From: Schistocephalus solidus
Lineage: Eukaryota; Platyhelminthes; Cestoda; Diphyllobothriidea; Diphyllobothriidae
DNA: 64,000 nt
Assembly (NCBI GenBank): GCA_017591395.1
Contig: WEDG01000857.1
Span: 145,541-209,540, forward strand
Reading direction: 5' to 3'
Of this stretch, positions 1 to 9,305 are shown piece after piece; within the stretch, counting starts at the first letter, position 1; each line of letters starts with the position of its first letter. The notes beneath the pieces are model-generated. The model was not told the DNA's origin and searched no databases. It saw only the letters and a list, made by a program, of their open reading frames with translations. The translations under genes and the position numbers were made by a program.

Positions 1-625
1 TCCAAAGCTAGTCAGGCCTTCGGCCGGCTGCGAACCTCCGTGTGGAATCGCCACGGTATTCACCTGAACACCAAACTGAAGATGTACAAGGCCGTCGTCT
101 TGACGACAGTCCTTTACGGAGCGGAAACCTGGACCGTCTACTCGAACCAAGCCAGGAAGCTGAATCACTTTCATCTCAGCTGCCTCCGCAGAATACTGAA
201 GCTGAGATGGCAAGACAGGGATCCCGGACACGGAAGTCTGGAGCGGACCGGAATCCTCAGCATCCATGCCATGCTGAGGCAAGTGCAACTGCGATGGAGC
301 GGCCACCTGGTAAGAATGGACGACGAGCGACCACCTGGTAGGGCGACGAGCGACGCAAACGACTTTTTCTGCGGAGATGTCGGTACGGGTTCTCGCCGGC
401 AGGGAGGTCAAAACGACGCTACAAAGGACACTTTGGAAGAAATCGCTGGAAGCAACTGCAAATCAACTCGGCGACCTGGGAGGGACCTCGCCCAGGATAG
501 ACCGGCATGGAGAAGATCAGTGAAGACTGGTTCAGCAATCTATGAGGCCAACCGGATCGCCGCCGCCAAAGGCCAAAAGAGCGGCACGAAAGTCACCAGC
601 GCCCCGGACCAACACCGCCAATGCC
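1..625 (+). pseudogene. RTE-like retrotransposon copy A: C-terminal reverse-transcriptase region
   Basis: This is the thumb and connector region of a non-LTR retrotransposon polyprotein, entering from the left edge of the window. Visible motifs include [47 protein letters not shown] and [11 protein letters not shown], which occur in the same order in the copy at 16.2-16.8 kb. Compared with that copy, the frame shifts near 222-235, and a roughly 24-nt local duplication of a CCACCTGG/GACGAGCGA segment lies near 320-355, so the frame is broken at least twice. Nucleotide identity to the other copy is very high by eye, suggesting recent common origin. Strong call as an RTE-like pseudogene; the exact clade name is inference. 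Confidence 0.93.
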
Positions 626-1432
626 CAGGCCCTGCCAACATGCCCGCGCTGTCAACGCATCTTCCGCGCGCGAATCGGCCTGGTTGGACATCTTCGGGAC
701 GCAATGCACCAACAATCCGACAATTCCAATTTCTGCGCCAAATTCTGCCAACCCTCCTTCTGACTCCCCACCCTCACTCCTGGGAATCAATTCCATTACT
801 CCCACCATCATAGAGACCACATCCATCTACTCATCGCCTGTTACCCCCACCCGCAAACACCACCGCCTTCGTCTTCACTGACCACCACCACCACCATCAA
901 CGATGGGAATCTCTCCTAAGCTGTACTCAATGCGACCGCACATTTCACCTCACGCATCGGCCTGGTCGGTCACTTGCGAATACATCGTACAGAGACTGAG
1001 TGAGCCAGTGCCTGGAACACCATCACACAGCAGAGATCGTCGCCTCCACTGCCCTCACTGTCCTCGCGCATTCACTCATCGCATGGGCCTATTCGGTCAC
1101 ATGCGCATCCATGACAGCGGAATATTCACCGCAATGCCGACAACACCGATACACCATGCACACCCTCCGCTCCTGCCATTCTTAGCGCCCTGGCACCCCC
1201 ACTACCATGAATGACATCCCCAGCCTCTACCGATTTCTCCTGCCCACACTGCGCCCGCAACTTCAACTCACGCATCGGCCTGGTCGGTCACCTGCGAATC
1301 CATCGCACGGGCTGGTGAACCAGTGCCTGGGGCTCCGACATACAGTCGACGCGCCCGCCTTCACTGCCCTCACTGCTCCCGCACATTTACACACCGCATG
1401 GGCCTATTAGGGACACATGCGCCTCCTGACAA
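626..1432 (+). pseudogene. RTE copy A: C-terminal C2H2 zinc-finger array (decayed)
   Basis: Downstream of the reverse-transcriptase region the element carries several C2H2-type fingers separated by Pro/Thr/Ser-rich linkers. Readable fingers are [19 protein letters not shown] (about 640-697), a frame-disrupted CTQCDRTF finger (about 922-985), LHCPHCPRAFTHRMGLFGHM (about 1052-1112) and [20 protein letters not shown] (about 1233-1293), plus a diverged one near 1360-1420. Spacing is the classical C-x2-C-x12-H-x3-H in the third and fourth fingers. The fingers are in different frames, so indels have broken the array. They probably bind nucleic acid, either the element's RNA or target DNA; that role is inference. 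Confidence 0.85.
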
Positions 1433-1454
1433 CCTCCGGTAAAACCACCGGAGG
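1433..1454 (+). terminator. Stem-loop at RTE 3' terminus
   Basis: CCTCCGGT and ACCGGAGG form a perfect 8-bp stem around a 6-nt loop (AAAACC) just after the last finger remnant. The copy at 17.45 kb has a shorter counterpart (CGGT...ACACCG). A 3' hairpin is a plausible recognition element for the reverse transcriptase; that function is inferred. It is not a bacterial terminator; the type label is the nearest available. Confidence 0.5.
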
Positions 1455-3025
1455 CTAAGCTACATCAGCGCACACTACCTACACCAATACATCGACAACA
1501 CCTCACAATCACCATTTACCAGAGTATATCACGGTTTCCTAGAAACCGTGGCTGGAGAAGTCTGCCAATCTGACGCTTCACCAGACCACGCCGTCGGCTC
1601 GGTGTATGTGCTGTGTGTCGAGTGGCTGACCAGTGGACTGGAGTCAGACGGCGATGGCTGCTCCATATCCCCTGAGTTTGTGAATCCTGGTGTGTGTGCG
1701 TTATGGGGGCCAGGTCGTGCTGTGGCGCGCGAAGACAGGTACGCCGATCTGTCAACCAATGCGCCTCCCACATCCAAGGCAACTGACCGGCTCGGACAGT
1801 GTCTGATGTGGGGAGTGAGAGAGAGTGAGGGTCGACAGCTCAGCGCATGTTCCTCACTATAAACAATCTGACGCGCTTAAAACTATCACGGTGCGCTAAA
1901 AAGCCGTGGCTTGGAAGGTTGCCAACTGACGGGATAACTCGGACCGCGTGGTCAGCCCAGTGTGTGATTTGTGTGGAGTGGCTGACTGGCGGACTGAGGA
2001 GTCAGGCTGCAATGGCTCCTTCTTAATGTGGTCTTTATGGCACTCCCCACTCTGTGGGATCCGAGCCAGGTGTGGTGGTACGCCCAGGGGGCGGCTCCTG
2101 GCCGCGCCAGCCACCTGCGCCCTCTCCATCTCCGGTCTTCTTGCCTGTGTCTGTGAGACCGGGCTCGGGTGGGGGAGGAGAAGAGGAGTGCGGGTAACGT
2201 TAATCGCCGCGGTTGGAAGGTTGTCAACTGACAATTACCTCCAGACCTCGCAGTTAGTCCAATGTGTGTTGTGTGGAGTGGCTGACTGGTGGTCTGAGAG
2301 TCAGGCTGCGATGGCTCCTTCTTAACGTGACCTCTGGATATCTTACACGTATGAGATGTAAGCGTTTCAATACCCTGTTGTGTGAAATCCTGGTGCTTGT
2401 GTTTGGGGGGCCAGGTCGTGAACGTAGCACACGTAGACGAGGTCACCAGCAGCTGCGCCCGCTTCCGCATCAGACAACTGACCGGCTCGGACAGTGGTCT
2501 GATTATTGAAGTGGGGGAGAGAGTGAGGTCGAGAGCTCAGCGTATTTTTCCTCACTATAAACAATCTGACGCGCTTGAATCTATCACGGTGCGCTAAAAG
2601 CCGTGGCTTGGAAGGTTGCCAACTGACGGGATAACTCGGATCGCGTGGTCAGCCCAATGCGCGTGTTGTGTGGAGTGGCTGACTGGCGGACTGAGAGTCA
2701 GGTTGCAATGGCTCCTTCTTAATGTGGCCTTTATGGCACTCCCACTCCGTGGGATCCGAGCCAGGTGTGGTGGCACGCCCAGGGGCAGCTCCGGCCGCGC
2801 CAGCCACCTGCGTCCTCTCCCGCCTCCGGTCTTCTTGACTCTGTCTTGACACCGGGCTCAGGTGGGGGAGGAGGAGAGAGTGTGGTAGATGCAGCGCAAG
2901 TCTGCTATCACTTTAAACTAAATCACGCGCAAGTCACCGTCCCTGCTCCACCTTCCCATGGAGCATACGGTGGACATCGTCGGACTACGACGGTCGAACT
3001 GTCGTGTGTGCGTGTGTGTGTGCCG
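1447..3025 (+). repeat. Higher-order repeat unit 1 (four diverged monomers)
   Basis: This 1,579-bp unit starts inside the RTE 3' hairpin (ACCGGAGGCTA) and recurs starting at 3026. Inside are four related monomers beginning near 1531, 1885, 2205 and 2586. Each opens with a TATCACGGT/GCCGTGGCTTGGAAGG-like head, continues through GTGGAGTGGCTGACTGG and GTCAGGCTGCAATGGCTCC, and ends in a related CACTATAAACAATCTGACG or CACTTTAAACTAAATCACG block. The fourth monomer ends with GGACATCGTCGGACTACG. Only short discordant open frames occur, so I read it as non-coding repeat DNA. Monomer relatives occur elsewhere in both orientations, so the monomer is also a dispersed, SINE-like repeat of unknown origin. 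Confidence 0.85.
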
Positions 3026-4540
3026 ACCGGAGGCTAGGCTACATTAGCATACACTATCTACACCTATACATCGACAACACCCTCACAATCACCATGTACC
3101 TGAGTATATCACGGTTTCCTATAGACCGTGGCTGGGAAGGCTGCCAATCTGACGCTTACACCAGACCACGCCGTCGGCTCAGTGTATGTACTGTGGGTGT
3201 CGAGTGGCTGACCAGTGGACTGGGAGTCAGACGGCGATGGTTCCTCCATATTCCTGATTAAGTGAATCCTCGTGTGTGCGTTATGGGGACCAGGTCGTGC
3301 TGTGGCGCGCGAAGACAGGTACGCCGATCCGTCAGCCAATGCGCCACTCCCACATCAGGCTACTGACCGGCTCACACAGTGTCTGATGGTGGGGGTTGGG
3401 GAGAGAGTGAGGTCGACAGCTCAGCGCATTTTCCTCACTATAAACAATCTGACGCGCTTGAAACTATCACGGTGCATGATCAGCCCAATGTGTGTTTTGT
3501 GTGAAGTGGTTGACTGGCGGACTTAGAGTCAGGCTGCAATGACTCCTTCTATATGTGGCCTTATAGCACTCCCACTTCGTGGGATCCGAGCCAGGTGTGG
3601 TGGTACGCCGAGGGGCGGCTCAGGCCGCGCCAGCCATCTGCGCCCTCTTCCATCTCCGATCTTCTTGCCTGTGCGTGAGACCGGGCTCAGGGGGGGGGGA
3701 GAAGAGTGTGCGGTAACTTTAAGCGCCGCGGTTGGAAGGTTGCCAACTGAAAAATACACTCAGACCTCGCAGTTAGTTCAATGTGTGTTGTGTGGAGTGG
3801 CTGACTGATGTTCTGAGAGTCATGCTGCGATGGCTCCTTCTTAACGTCACCTCTGGCTATCTCACACATGTGAGATGTAAGCCGTTCAACCCCCTGTTGC
3901 GTGAAATCCTGGTGCTCATGTTTGGGGGGCCAGGTCGTGTACGAAGTACACGTAGCCGAAGTCACCAGCAGCTGCGCCCACTTCCGTATCAGACAACTGA
4001 CCGGCTCGGACAGCGGTTTGACTGTGGGGGTGGGGGAGAGAGTGAGGTCGACAGCTCAGCGCATTTTCCTTACTATAAACAATCTGACGCGCTTGAAACT
4101 ATCACTGTGCGCTAAAAGCCGTGGCTTGGAAGGTTGCCAACTGACGGGATAACTCGGACCGCGTGGTCAGCCCGATGTGTGTTTTGTGTGGAGTGGCAGA
4201 CTGGCGGACTGAGAGTCAGGCTGCAATGGCTCCTTCTTAATGTAGCCTTTATGGCACCCCACTCCATGCGATCCGAGCCAGGTGTGGTGGCACGCCCAGG
4301 GCGGCTCCGGCCGCGCCAGCCACCTGCGCCCTCTCCCATCTCCGGTCTTTCTTTGACTCTGTCATGACACCGGGCTCAGGTGGGGAGAGGAGAAAGAGTG
4401 CGGTAGATGCAGCGCAAGTCTACTATCACTTTAAACTAAATCACGCGCAAGTCACCGTCCCTGCACCACCCTTCCGTGGAGCATACGGTGGACATCGTCG
4501 GACTACGACGGTCAAACTGTCGTGTGCGTGTGCCCTTGTG
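3026..4540 (+). repeat. Higher-order repeat unit 2
   Basis: Second copy of the four-monomer unit, with monomer heads near 3109, 3465, 3720 and 4100. The second monomer has lost its head: the text jumps from ACTATCACGGTGCATG into ATCAGCCCAATG, explaining the shorter length. It ends in the same GGACATCGTCGGACTACGACGG block as unit 1. Substitutions and small indels relative to unit 1 indicate an old duplication. Confidence 0.85.
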
Positions 4541-4904
4541 CCCCCTAAACGGGCCACGTGATAAATGCGTTGGACCAACACGGGTGCCACATCACGGCAT
4601 GGCAGGCGTTATTCGGGTGGCACTCCCATTACAAATGCCGAACATGGTGGTATGGTGGCACGCCCAGGTGCGGCTACAGCCGTGCCAGCCACCTGCGCCC
4701 TCTCCCATCTTCGGTCTTCTTGACTCTGTCATGACAGCGGATTCAGGTGGGAGAGGAGGAGAGAGTGCGGGAGATGCAGGCAAGTCTACTATCACTTTAA
4801 ACTAAATCACGCGCAAGTCAACGTCCCTGCACCACCCTTTCATGGAGCATACGGTGGACCTCGTCGGACTACGACGGTCGAACTGTCGTGCGTGTGCCCG
4901 GGGT
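4541..4904 (+). repeat. Dispersed monomer, variant with CCCCTAAACGGGC head
   Basis: A partial repeat with a different head (CCCCTAAACGGGCCACG...TTGGACCAACACGGG) joined to the usual monomer body (GGTGGCACGCCCAGG...GCCAGCCACCTGCGCCC) and the usual end (GGACCTCGTCGGACTACGAC). The same head-body combination is found reversed at 63.1-63.5 kb and, diverged, at 39.69-39.9 kb, so this is a real variant and not a local accident. It abuts the 5' UTR of the next RTE element. Confidence 0.75.
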
Positions 4905-5474
4905 TTAGGGGGTACTAGTTAGGGGTAGTACCACACAGATAGCAGTAGGCCACTCCATATGTCTTGCGCAGTTGGTGAATGCTCCTGTGGCCACCTCTAA
5001 CTGGTACCCAACTTTCACCTATGGCTCATCGTAGCTGGGCTCTTCCCATTGGCAACACCCCGGGCAACCGTTACAACCGGCGGGCTAAACCAGGTGAGTC
5101 TCCGGTGCTGTGGGCACCGCCACCCATGGTATGTCTGACTCCCGAACGTCCCACCTCCCCCTCTCAAAAAGTCCTACTGTGGGCGCAACAGCAACCCCAG
5201 GCTATCTCAGATCACTTTCACACTAAAACAAAACCTTGATTCATAGTGGAATTCGGCAGCCGTCTGCGATGTCCGAGCAGCCCTATTTAGGGACAGCACT
5301 GCTTGGCTGCTAGCGGAGAATGGAGCTACAAAAGGTGCCCTAAACAAATTCTGGGTCTCACGTCTTCTGCAGCCGACCGTGGCACGCAGATCACAAAATA
5401 CGCGGTCGTAAAACTCAAACAAATAATACGACCCCTCGTCCCCATCCCCGCGCCATACCCTCCGGGCTGCTCGG
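4905..5474 (+). mobile_element. RTE-like element, 5' untranslated region
   Basis: This leader starts around GTTTAGGGGGTACTAGTTAGG and runs to the endonuclease frame. It is collinear with 32.85-33.44 kb over its whole length, including GGTGAATGCTCCTGTGGC, CCTATTTAGGGACAGCACTG and CTCGGGTGAGTCCACTCACA, which defines it as the element's own 5' UTR. The shared left boundary of the two copies places the element's 5' end near 4905. No long open frame is present. Confidence 0.8.
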
Positions 5475-6265
5475 GTGAGTCCACTCACACTAGCAGCCTG
5501 GAATGTTCGTTCCCTTTTAGACAATCCTAGGAGCAACCGGCCGGAACGGAGGACGGCGCTAGTCGCTCGGGAACTTGCGCGCTACAAGGTAGACATTGCT
5601 GCTCTCAGTGAGACCCGATTCTCTGAGCAGGGTCAGCTGGAGGAGGTGGCTGCAGGTTACACCTTCTTCTGGGGCGGCCGGCCAAAGGCAGAGAAACGCG
5701 ACGCTGGTGTCGCCTTTGCCATCCGGAACGACATTATGAGACGTCCGCCCTGACTGGGGTATTAATGATCGCCTGATGTGCCTCGCCCGTCTATTCGGGG
5801 AGACCAGTTCGCCAACATTATCAGCGCCTTCGCTCCCCGAATGACGAGATCTGATATGGCGAGGGACAAAATCTACGAGGACCTGCATGCCCTGTTGGAG
5901 ACTGGGCCGAAGGTGTATAAAATAATCGTCCTTGGTGACTTCAATGCCCGCGTCGGGACGGACAACGCTGCCTGGCAGGGAGTGCTGGATTCCCATGGTC
6001 TCGCTGGCTGTAACGATAACGGCCTCCTTCTTCTGCAAACCTGTGCGGAACACCGTCTCCTGCTGACCAACACCTTCTTCCGCCTTCCGACGCAGGAGGA
6101 GGTCACCTGGATGCACCCTCGGTCGCGGCGCTGGCAGCTGCTCGACTATATTCCCGTCCGGAGGCGAGGTTGACAAGACGCGCTAGTGACCAAGGCAATC
6201 CACGATGCCGACAGTTGGACGGATCACCGCCTCGTCATTTACAAGATGAGGCTCCGACTGCAACC
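5475..6265 (+). pseudogene. RTE-like AP-endonuclease domain (decayed)
   Basis: The N-terminal domain of the RTE polyprotein is an apurinic/apyrimidinic-type endonuclease that nicks target DNA for target-primed reverse transcription. Visible motifs in order are LAAWNVRSLLDN (catalytic Asn block), AALSETRFSEQG (catalytic Glu), [14 protein letters not shown] (GDFN block) and DSWTDHRLVIYKMRLRLQ (the DH block, with TDH for the more usual SDH). The frame is interrupted near 5750 by stops after RNDIMRRP and again after YIPVRRRG, so it is a pseudogene. The 33.44-kb copy carries the same domain start. Confidence 0.92.
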
Positions 6266-6822
6266 CCGACGTAGGCCACAAGGTAAGCGGCCGCCAGGTA
6301 AGTTAAATACTATTTGTTAAATTTGCCTGCTCACTGTTTTGATTTCAGCAACCAAATAACCGAGAAACTGGAGAACCTGCATGCTCCATATGATAACGCC
6401 ACCGTGGAAACACGATGATGACAAATGCGAAAGGTTATCCAGTCCACCGCCCTTGAAGTCCTCGGACGCGCACGCCGTCAACACCAGGACTGGTTTGACG
6501 ACAATGACGCCGACATCAGTAACTTACGCGTGGAGAAGAATGGACTACACAAAGCCTACATGGAACTTCGAACTGATGCCACCAAAGCAGTCTTCTTGAG
6601 ATGCCACCGCCTTGTACAGCACAGGCTGCGGGAGATTCGGGACACTTGAATGGTTCGGAAGGCTGAGAAAATCCAGGGGTATGCGGACCGCAATAAAATG
6701 AAAATCATCTTCAAATCCATAAATGCCATCAACGGCTCCTGCATCAAGGGAACTGCAGCGCTACTCAGCGCTGATGGCACAACACAGAAAAATTCCAAAT
6801 TCTGAAACGCTGGGCCGAGCAC
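6266..6822 (+). pseudogene. RTE-like connector between endonuclease and reverse transcriptase
   Basis: Degenerate coding sequence follows the endonuclease: KVIQSTALEVLGRARRQHQD, WFDDNDADISNL, KNGLHKAYMELRTDATK and VRKAEKIQGYADRNKMK are readable in shifting frames, ending around a sequence that could encode ILKRWAEHFR. The reverse transcriptase proper is missing because the element breaks off at a fold-back junction. The GTAAGT...TTTCAG stretch near 6298-6349 looks intron-like but is better read as decayed coding sequence. Confidence 0.85.
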
Positions 6823-6912
6823 TTCAGAATTTGGGATTTCTCCGTCAGAAGTGCCGTGCCGTCAGAACAGAGCAGCGGTGCAGTTCCTTTGATGCAGGGG
6901 TCGCAGATGGCC
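6823..6912 (-). pseudogene. Inverted second copy of the RTE connector
   Basis: The minus strand encodes CIKGTAPLLCSDGTALLTEK followed by SQILK, the same protein segment read on the plus strand just upstream (GSCIKGTAALLSADGTT). The two arms meet at an exact 12-bp inverted repeat, CCAAATTCTGAA (6795-6806) and TTCAGAATTTGG (6823-6834), with a 16-nt spacer. The inverted arm is less decayed than the plus arm, so it may come from a separate copy. Confidence 0.8.
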
Positions 6913-6950
6913 TTTGTGGACATTGTCGGTAACGACGGTAGAACTATTTC
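6913..6950 (+). repeat. Monomer 3'-end fragment
   Basis: GTGGACATTGTCGGTAACGA followed by CGGTAGAACT matches the terminal block of the dispersed monomer seen at 2960-3000. It directly follows the inverted RTE fragment. Confidence 0.55.
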
Positions 6951-7920
6951 ATCAATACCAAGTCCTAAGAAACTTTTCGAATGTACTTTGTGTTTGTCAT
7001 GGCGGTCACCTCGGTACCATCCCACTTGACGCGGAGTTCACTATCAAGTGTGCCCGGAAAGATTGCTAACAGGTATGCGTTGACATTGAAAGAACGCTGT
7101 TTTGAGCCCATTCAGCAGTTATAACACCGGTTTATATCTGGAAGTAGACGCATGTGAAGGCGCACAGCGCGCATGGTGCACAAACGGAGTTGATGTTTTT
7201 GATCATAAGTACGCAATCTACCCAAAATTCAAGTTGGCATTGTCTGTCACCTAAATCAGGGTGTGTATTCATCATAAGGGAATAGGTGTGCACCAGTGTA
7301 TCCTCTTTTTAATGCAAATCGGCAAGCATTTCCTCCATTATCCTAGTTGGGCAATAGTCTGCGTTGAAGGCGTTTTTCTCTTTGTCAGATTTCCTACCTA
7401 TTCTGAGGTTGTTTTCTTCGGGAAACACCGCCATGTCTACATGCGCGTAAGAACATATATGTAAACGCCGGTGTATGCCTCAAACTGCTCGTTTGCTCAT
7501 TCAATCTTTCTTGGTCACCATCGGCACTGAGTACATTTTGACAGGGAAAGAGTAGGCATATCCGGCATAAAGTTAACGTAACCGCTATGGAGTGGCCGTA
7601 TCCCGTGGGTGGCCAAGGAAAGACTGTAAAAAACGTCCACCTATGTCACACGCCATTTTACCGGTGCAGAAAAATATTCTTCCTTGCAATTATTTGGTAG
7701 ATAATGACGTCTTCTTAGAAATTTGCATGTTAATAATGGGTACTTTGCGGTTTAAACAGTTTTTTTTTAAATTATGAGCTCTTTTGAGACCGTGAAATGT
7801 CCATTCCTTACAAAGCATAGAACACGATTAGCGTCTAGATCAAAAGTTCTCGAGCACTATACGGTTTTTATTAAAGTACAAAAATATATAATTTATCTTA
7901 CACGAAAAAAAAGTTTCAGC
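6951..7920. other. Unassigned AT-rich sequence
   Basis: Short open frames on both strands show no domain I recognise and no convincing splice-flanked exon. No repeat seen elsewhere in the window is recognised here. Confidence 0.4.
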
Positions 7921-8305
7921 ATGGAGGCCTTGTATGGCCGCCTAAACAGTAAATAGGAATAGGAACCGCTCCGTGCACTCAAAATAGGCGGCCTTGCGAT
8001 AAATGTCAGGAAGGGTAAGTATTCATGTGTCTTAACGCTAACACTAATCCTAAAATAAAACGAAACTGTCACATTACTATTAAACCTAGCTCTACCCTAG
8101 ACCTGAAACCGTAACCCTTAGCCTAATCCTGACCCTAAGCTCAACTCTGACCTTAATGCTAAAATTAAACCTAAGCCTAAAATTAACCCTAACCCTCGCC
8201 TTACTCCTGAACATAATTTCCCCGGAATTCGGCATAAAGCAACATGTATATTGGGCGGTTCCTTTTCCCGTGTCCTGCTTAGGCGGCCATGCAAGGCACC
8301 CCTAC
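7921..8305. repeat. Inverted-repeat element with degenerate CCCTAA-like core
   Basis: Two arms of about 50 bp in opposite orientation (GGCCTTGTATGGCCGCCTAA near 7926 and CTTAGGCGGCCATGCAAGGC near 8279) flank a core at about 8030-8205 made of irregular CTAACCC/CCTAAN heptamer-like words (TTAACCCTAACCCTCGCC, CTTAGCCTAATCCTGACCC). Arm identity is roughly three quarters by eye. A related half-element lies at 9160-9305. The structure resembles a foldback or MITE-like element; the telomere-like core may be coincidental simple sequence or captured telomeric repeat. Confidence 0.65.
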
Positions 8306-8608
8306 TAAAGATTTTTACACTGGCTTCAAATACAATATTTAAAAATGATGTAATTTTCTACCAAATGAGTAAAAGAAAGAATATTTTTTTTGCATATTTT
8401 CAATAAAATATAGTTGAATATTTATGGATAGTCAAGGTCAATGCAGAAGATTCCGCTTTTAAAGAGTGTAGTTTTTGCAGGTGGCCGGAAAGAAGCTCGT
8501 TCAAGAGCCGGAATCTTGAAATATCGTGGGATCAGGCTGCGCGAAAATTAATTTTACAACCCTACCAAAATAATACCTTCGCATGGAAAACTAGTCTTCA
8601 AGTTTCGG
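8306..8608. other. Unassigned AT-rich sequence, possible 3' flank of minus-strand gene
   Basis: The stretch contains only very short open frames. It lies downstream of the stop codon of the candidate minus-strand gene. No perfect AATAAA was found on the minus strand; a CATAAA variant occurs near 8417. Confidence 0.3.
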
Positions 8609-8857
8609 TTAACATTTAAGGAGATTTCGCGTCTCCTGTAGGATCGGTCTCTGTTCTGGCTGAACCCAGAAAACGAAAGCTGTCAGTAGACAAATTTTCA
8701 TCAAAGTAAAACAAAGAGTGTGAGTACAGAACAAATAAATAATTAAACACGCACAAACCTCTTCAAATGGTCGCCCATCCGATTCAAAGCGCTCAAATTC
8801 CCTGGAGTTCGTCATGCGTAACCACTTTCCAATACGCTTCACGTCCTTTTTGCGGTA
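8609..8857 (-). CDS. Candidate host gene, last two exons with 99-nt intron
   Basis: On the minus strand, an acceptor with a strong pyrimidine tract (CCACCTTCTCACTGCTAG) precedes a 99-nt open exon (8759-8857) encoding YRKKDVKRIGKWLRM, then TNSREFERFESDGRPFEE. It is followed by GTTTGT...CTACTGAC...GGGTTCAG, a 99-nt GT-AG intron (8660-8758) with a good branch-point-like CTGAC. The reading frame continues in phase 0 into a 17-codon terminal exon (8609-8659) encoding PEQRPILQETRNLLKC and a stop. The product is basic and hydrophilic and I do not recognise the family. Upstream exons were not found, possibly because repeats occupy the region. The donor (GAG|GTTTGT) is weaker than consensus. The exon structure is inferred from sequence alone. 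Confidence 0.5.
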   Translation of the reverse strand, partial: YRKKDVKRIGKWLRMTNSREFERFESDGRPFEEVCACLIIYLFCTHTLCFTLMKICLLTAFVFWVQPEQRPILQETRNLLKC

Positions 8858-9159
8858 CTAGCAGTGAGAAGGTGGGTGGGGAGGGTGCGATCATAGGGAA
8901 GAAGTAGCAATTAAACGAATATATATACCTAGATTATTTGTATAAATATATAAGTAAAGAGAAAAAATGCAGTACGTGTAAAAAATCGGGACAAAAAGGT
9001 AACCGTAATCCTTCGGTCGGCTTTCAAATAGCAAAGACCACTCTAGTGGGGAAGTGGGGGGCGGGTCATCGCGGCAGCGCGTACCAAAGGTGATTCTTGT
9101 AAAGTAACAAGGTGGCTTTCGATGAAGCATCTTTCCCATCAATAACTCACTACACACCA
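8858..9159. other. Unassigned sequence upstream of the candidate minus-strand exons
   Basis: A minus-strand stretch encoding WSLLFESRPKDYG follows a pyrimidine-rich CCCACTTCCCCACTAG acceptor near 9045, but its donor (GTTACC) is poor. It could be an upstream exon of the same gene or chance; I leave it unannotated as coding. Confidence 0.25.
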
Positions 9160-9305
9160 CAAATGTAAACCTAACTCTATACTTAACCCTAACATCTACC
9201 TTAATCCTAAACACAATTTCTTTGAAATTTAGTGCAAAGCCAGATTATTGTAGACTGTTCTTCTTCCCGTGTCCTATGTAGGCAGCCACACAAGGCATTC
9301 TTACC
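9160..9305 (+). repeat. Half-copy of the CCCTAA-core inverted-repeat element
   Basis: Degenerate heptamers (AACCTAACTCTATACTTAAC, CTTAATCCTAAACAC) are followed by CAATTTC...GTCCTATGTAGGCAGCCACAC, matching the right half of the element at 8.1-8.3 kb. I could not find a matching left arm, so this copy is truncated. Confidence 0.6.

Noticed and set aside
1548..4805. Open frames of 60-172 codons in the monomer arrays on both strands
   Set aside because: Frames in homologous monomers do not agree, substitutions are not codon-biased and indels are frequent; repeat DNA explains them.
6298..6349. Intron-like GTAAGT...TTTCAG inside the RTE connector
   Set aside because: Translated with frame slips it gives text continuous with the connector (LNT, LPAH, FSNQ, EKLENLHAP), and the rest of the element shows no introns, so it is decayed coding sequence.
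8030..8205. True telomere or telomere-fusion site
   Set aside because: Heptamers are highly degenerate and lie between inverted arms of an element that has a second copy nearby.
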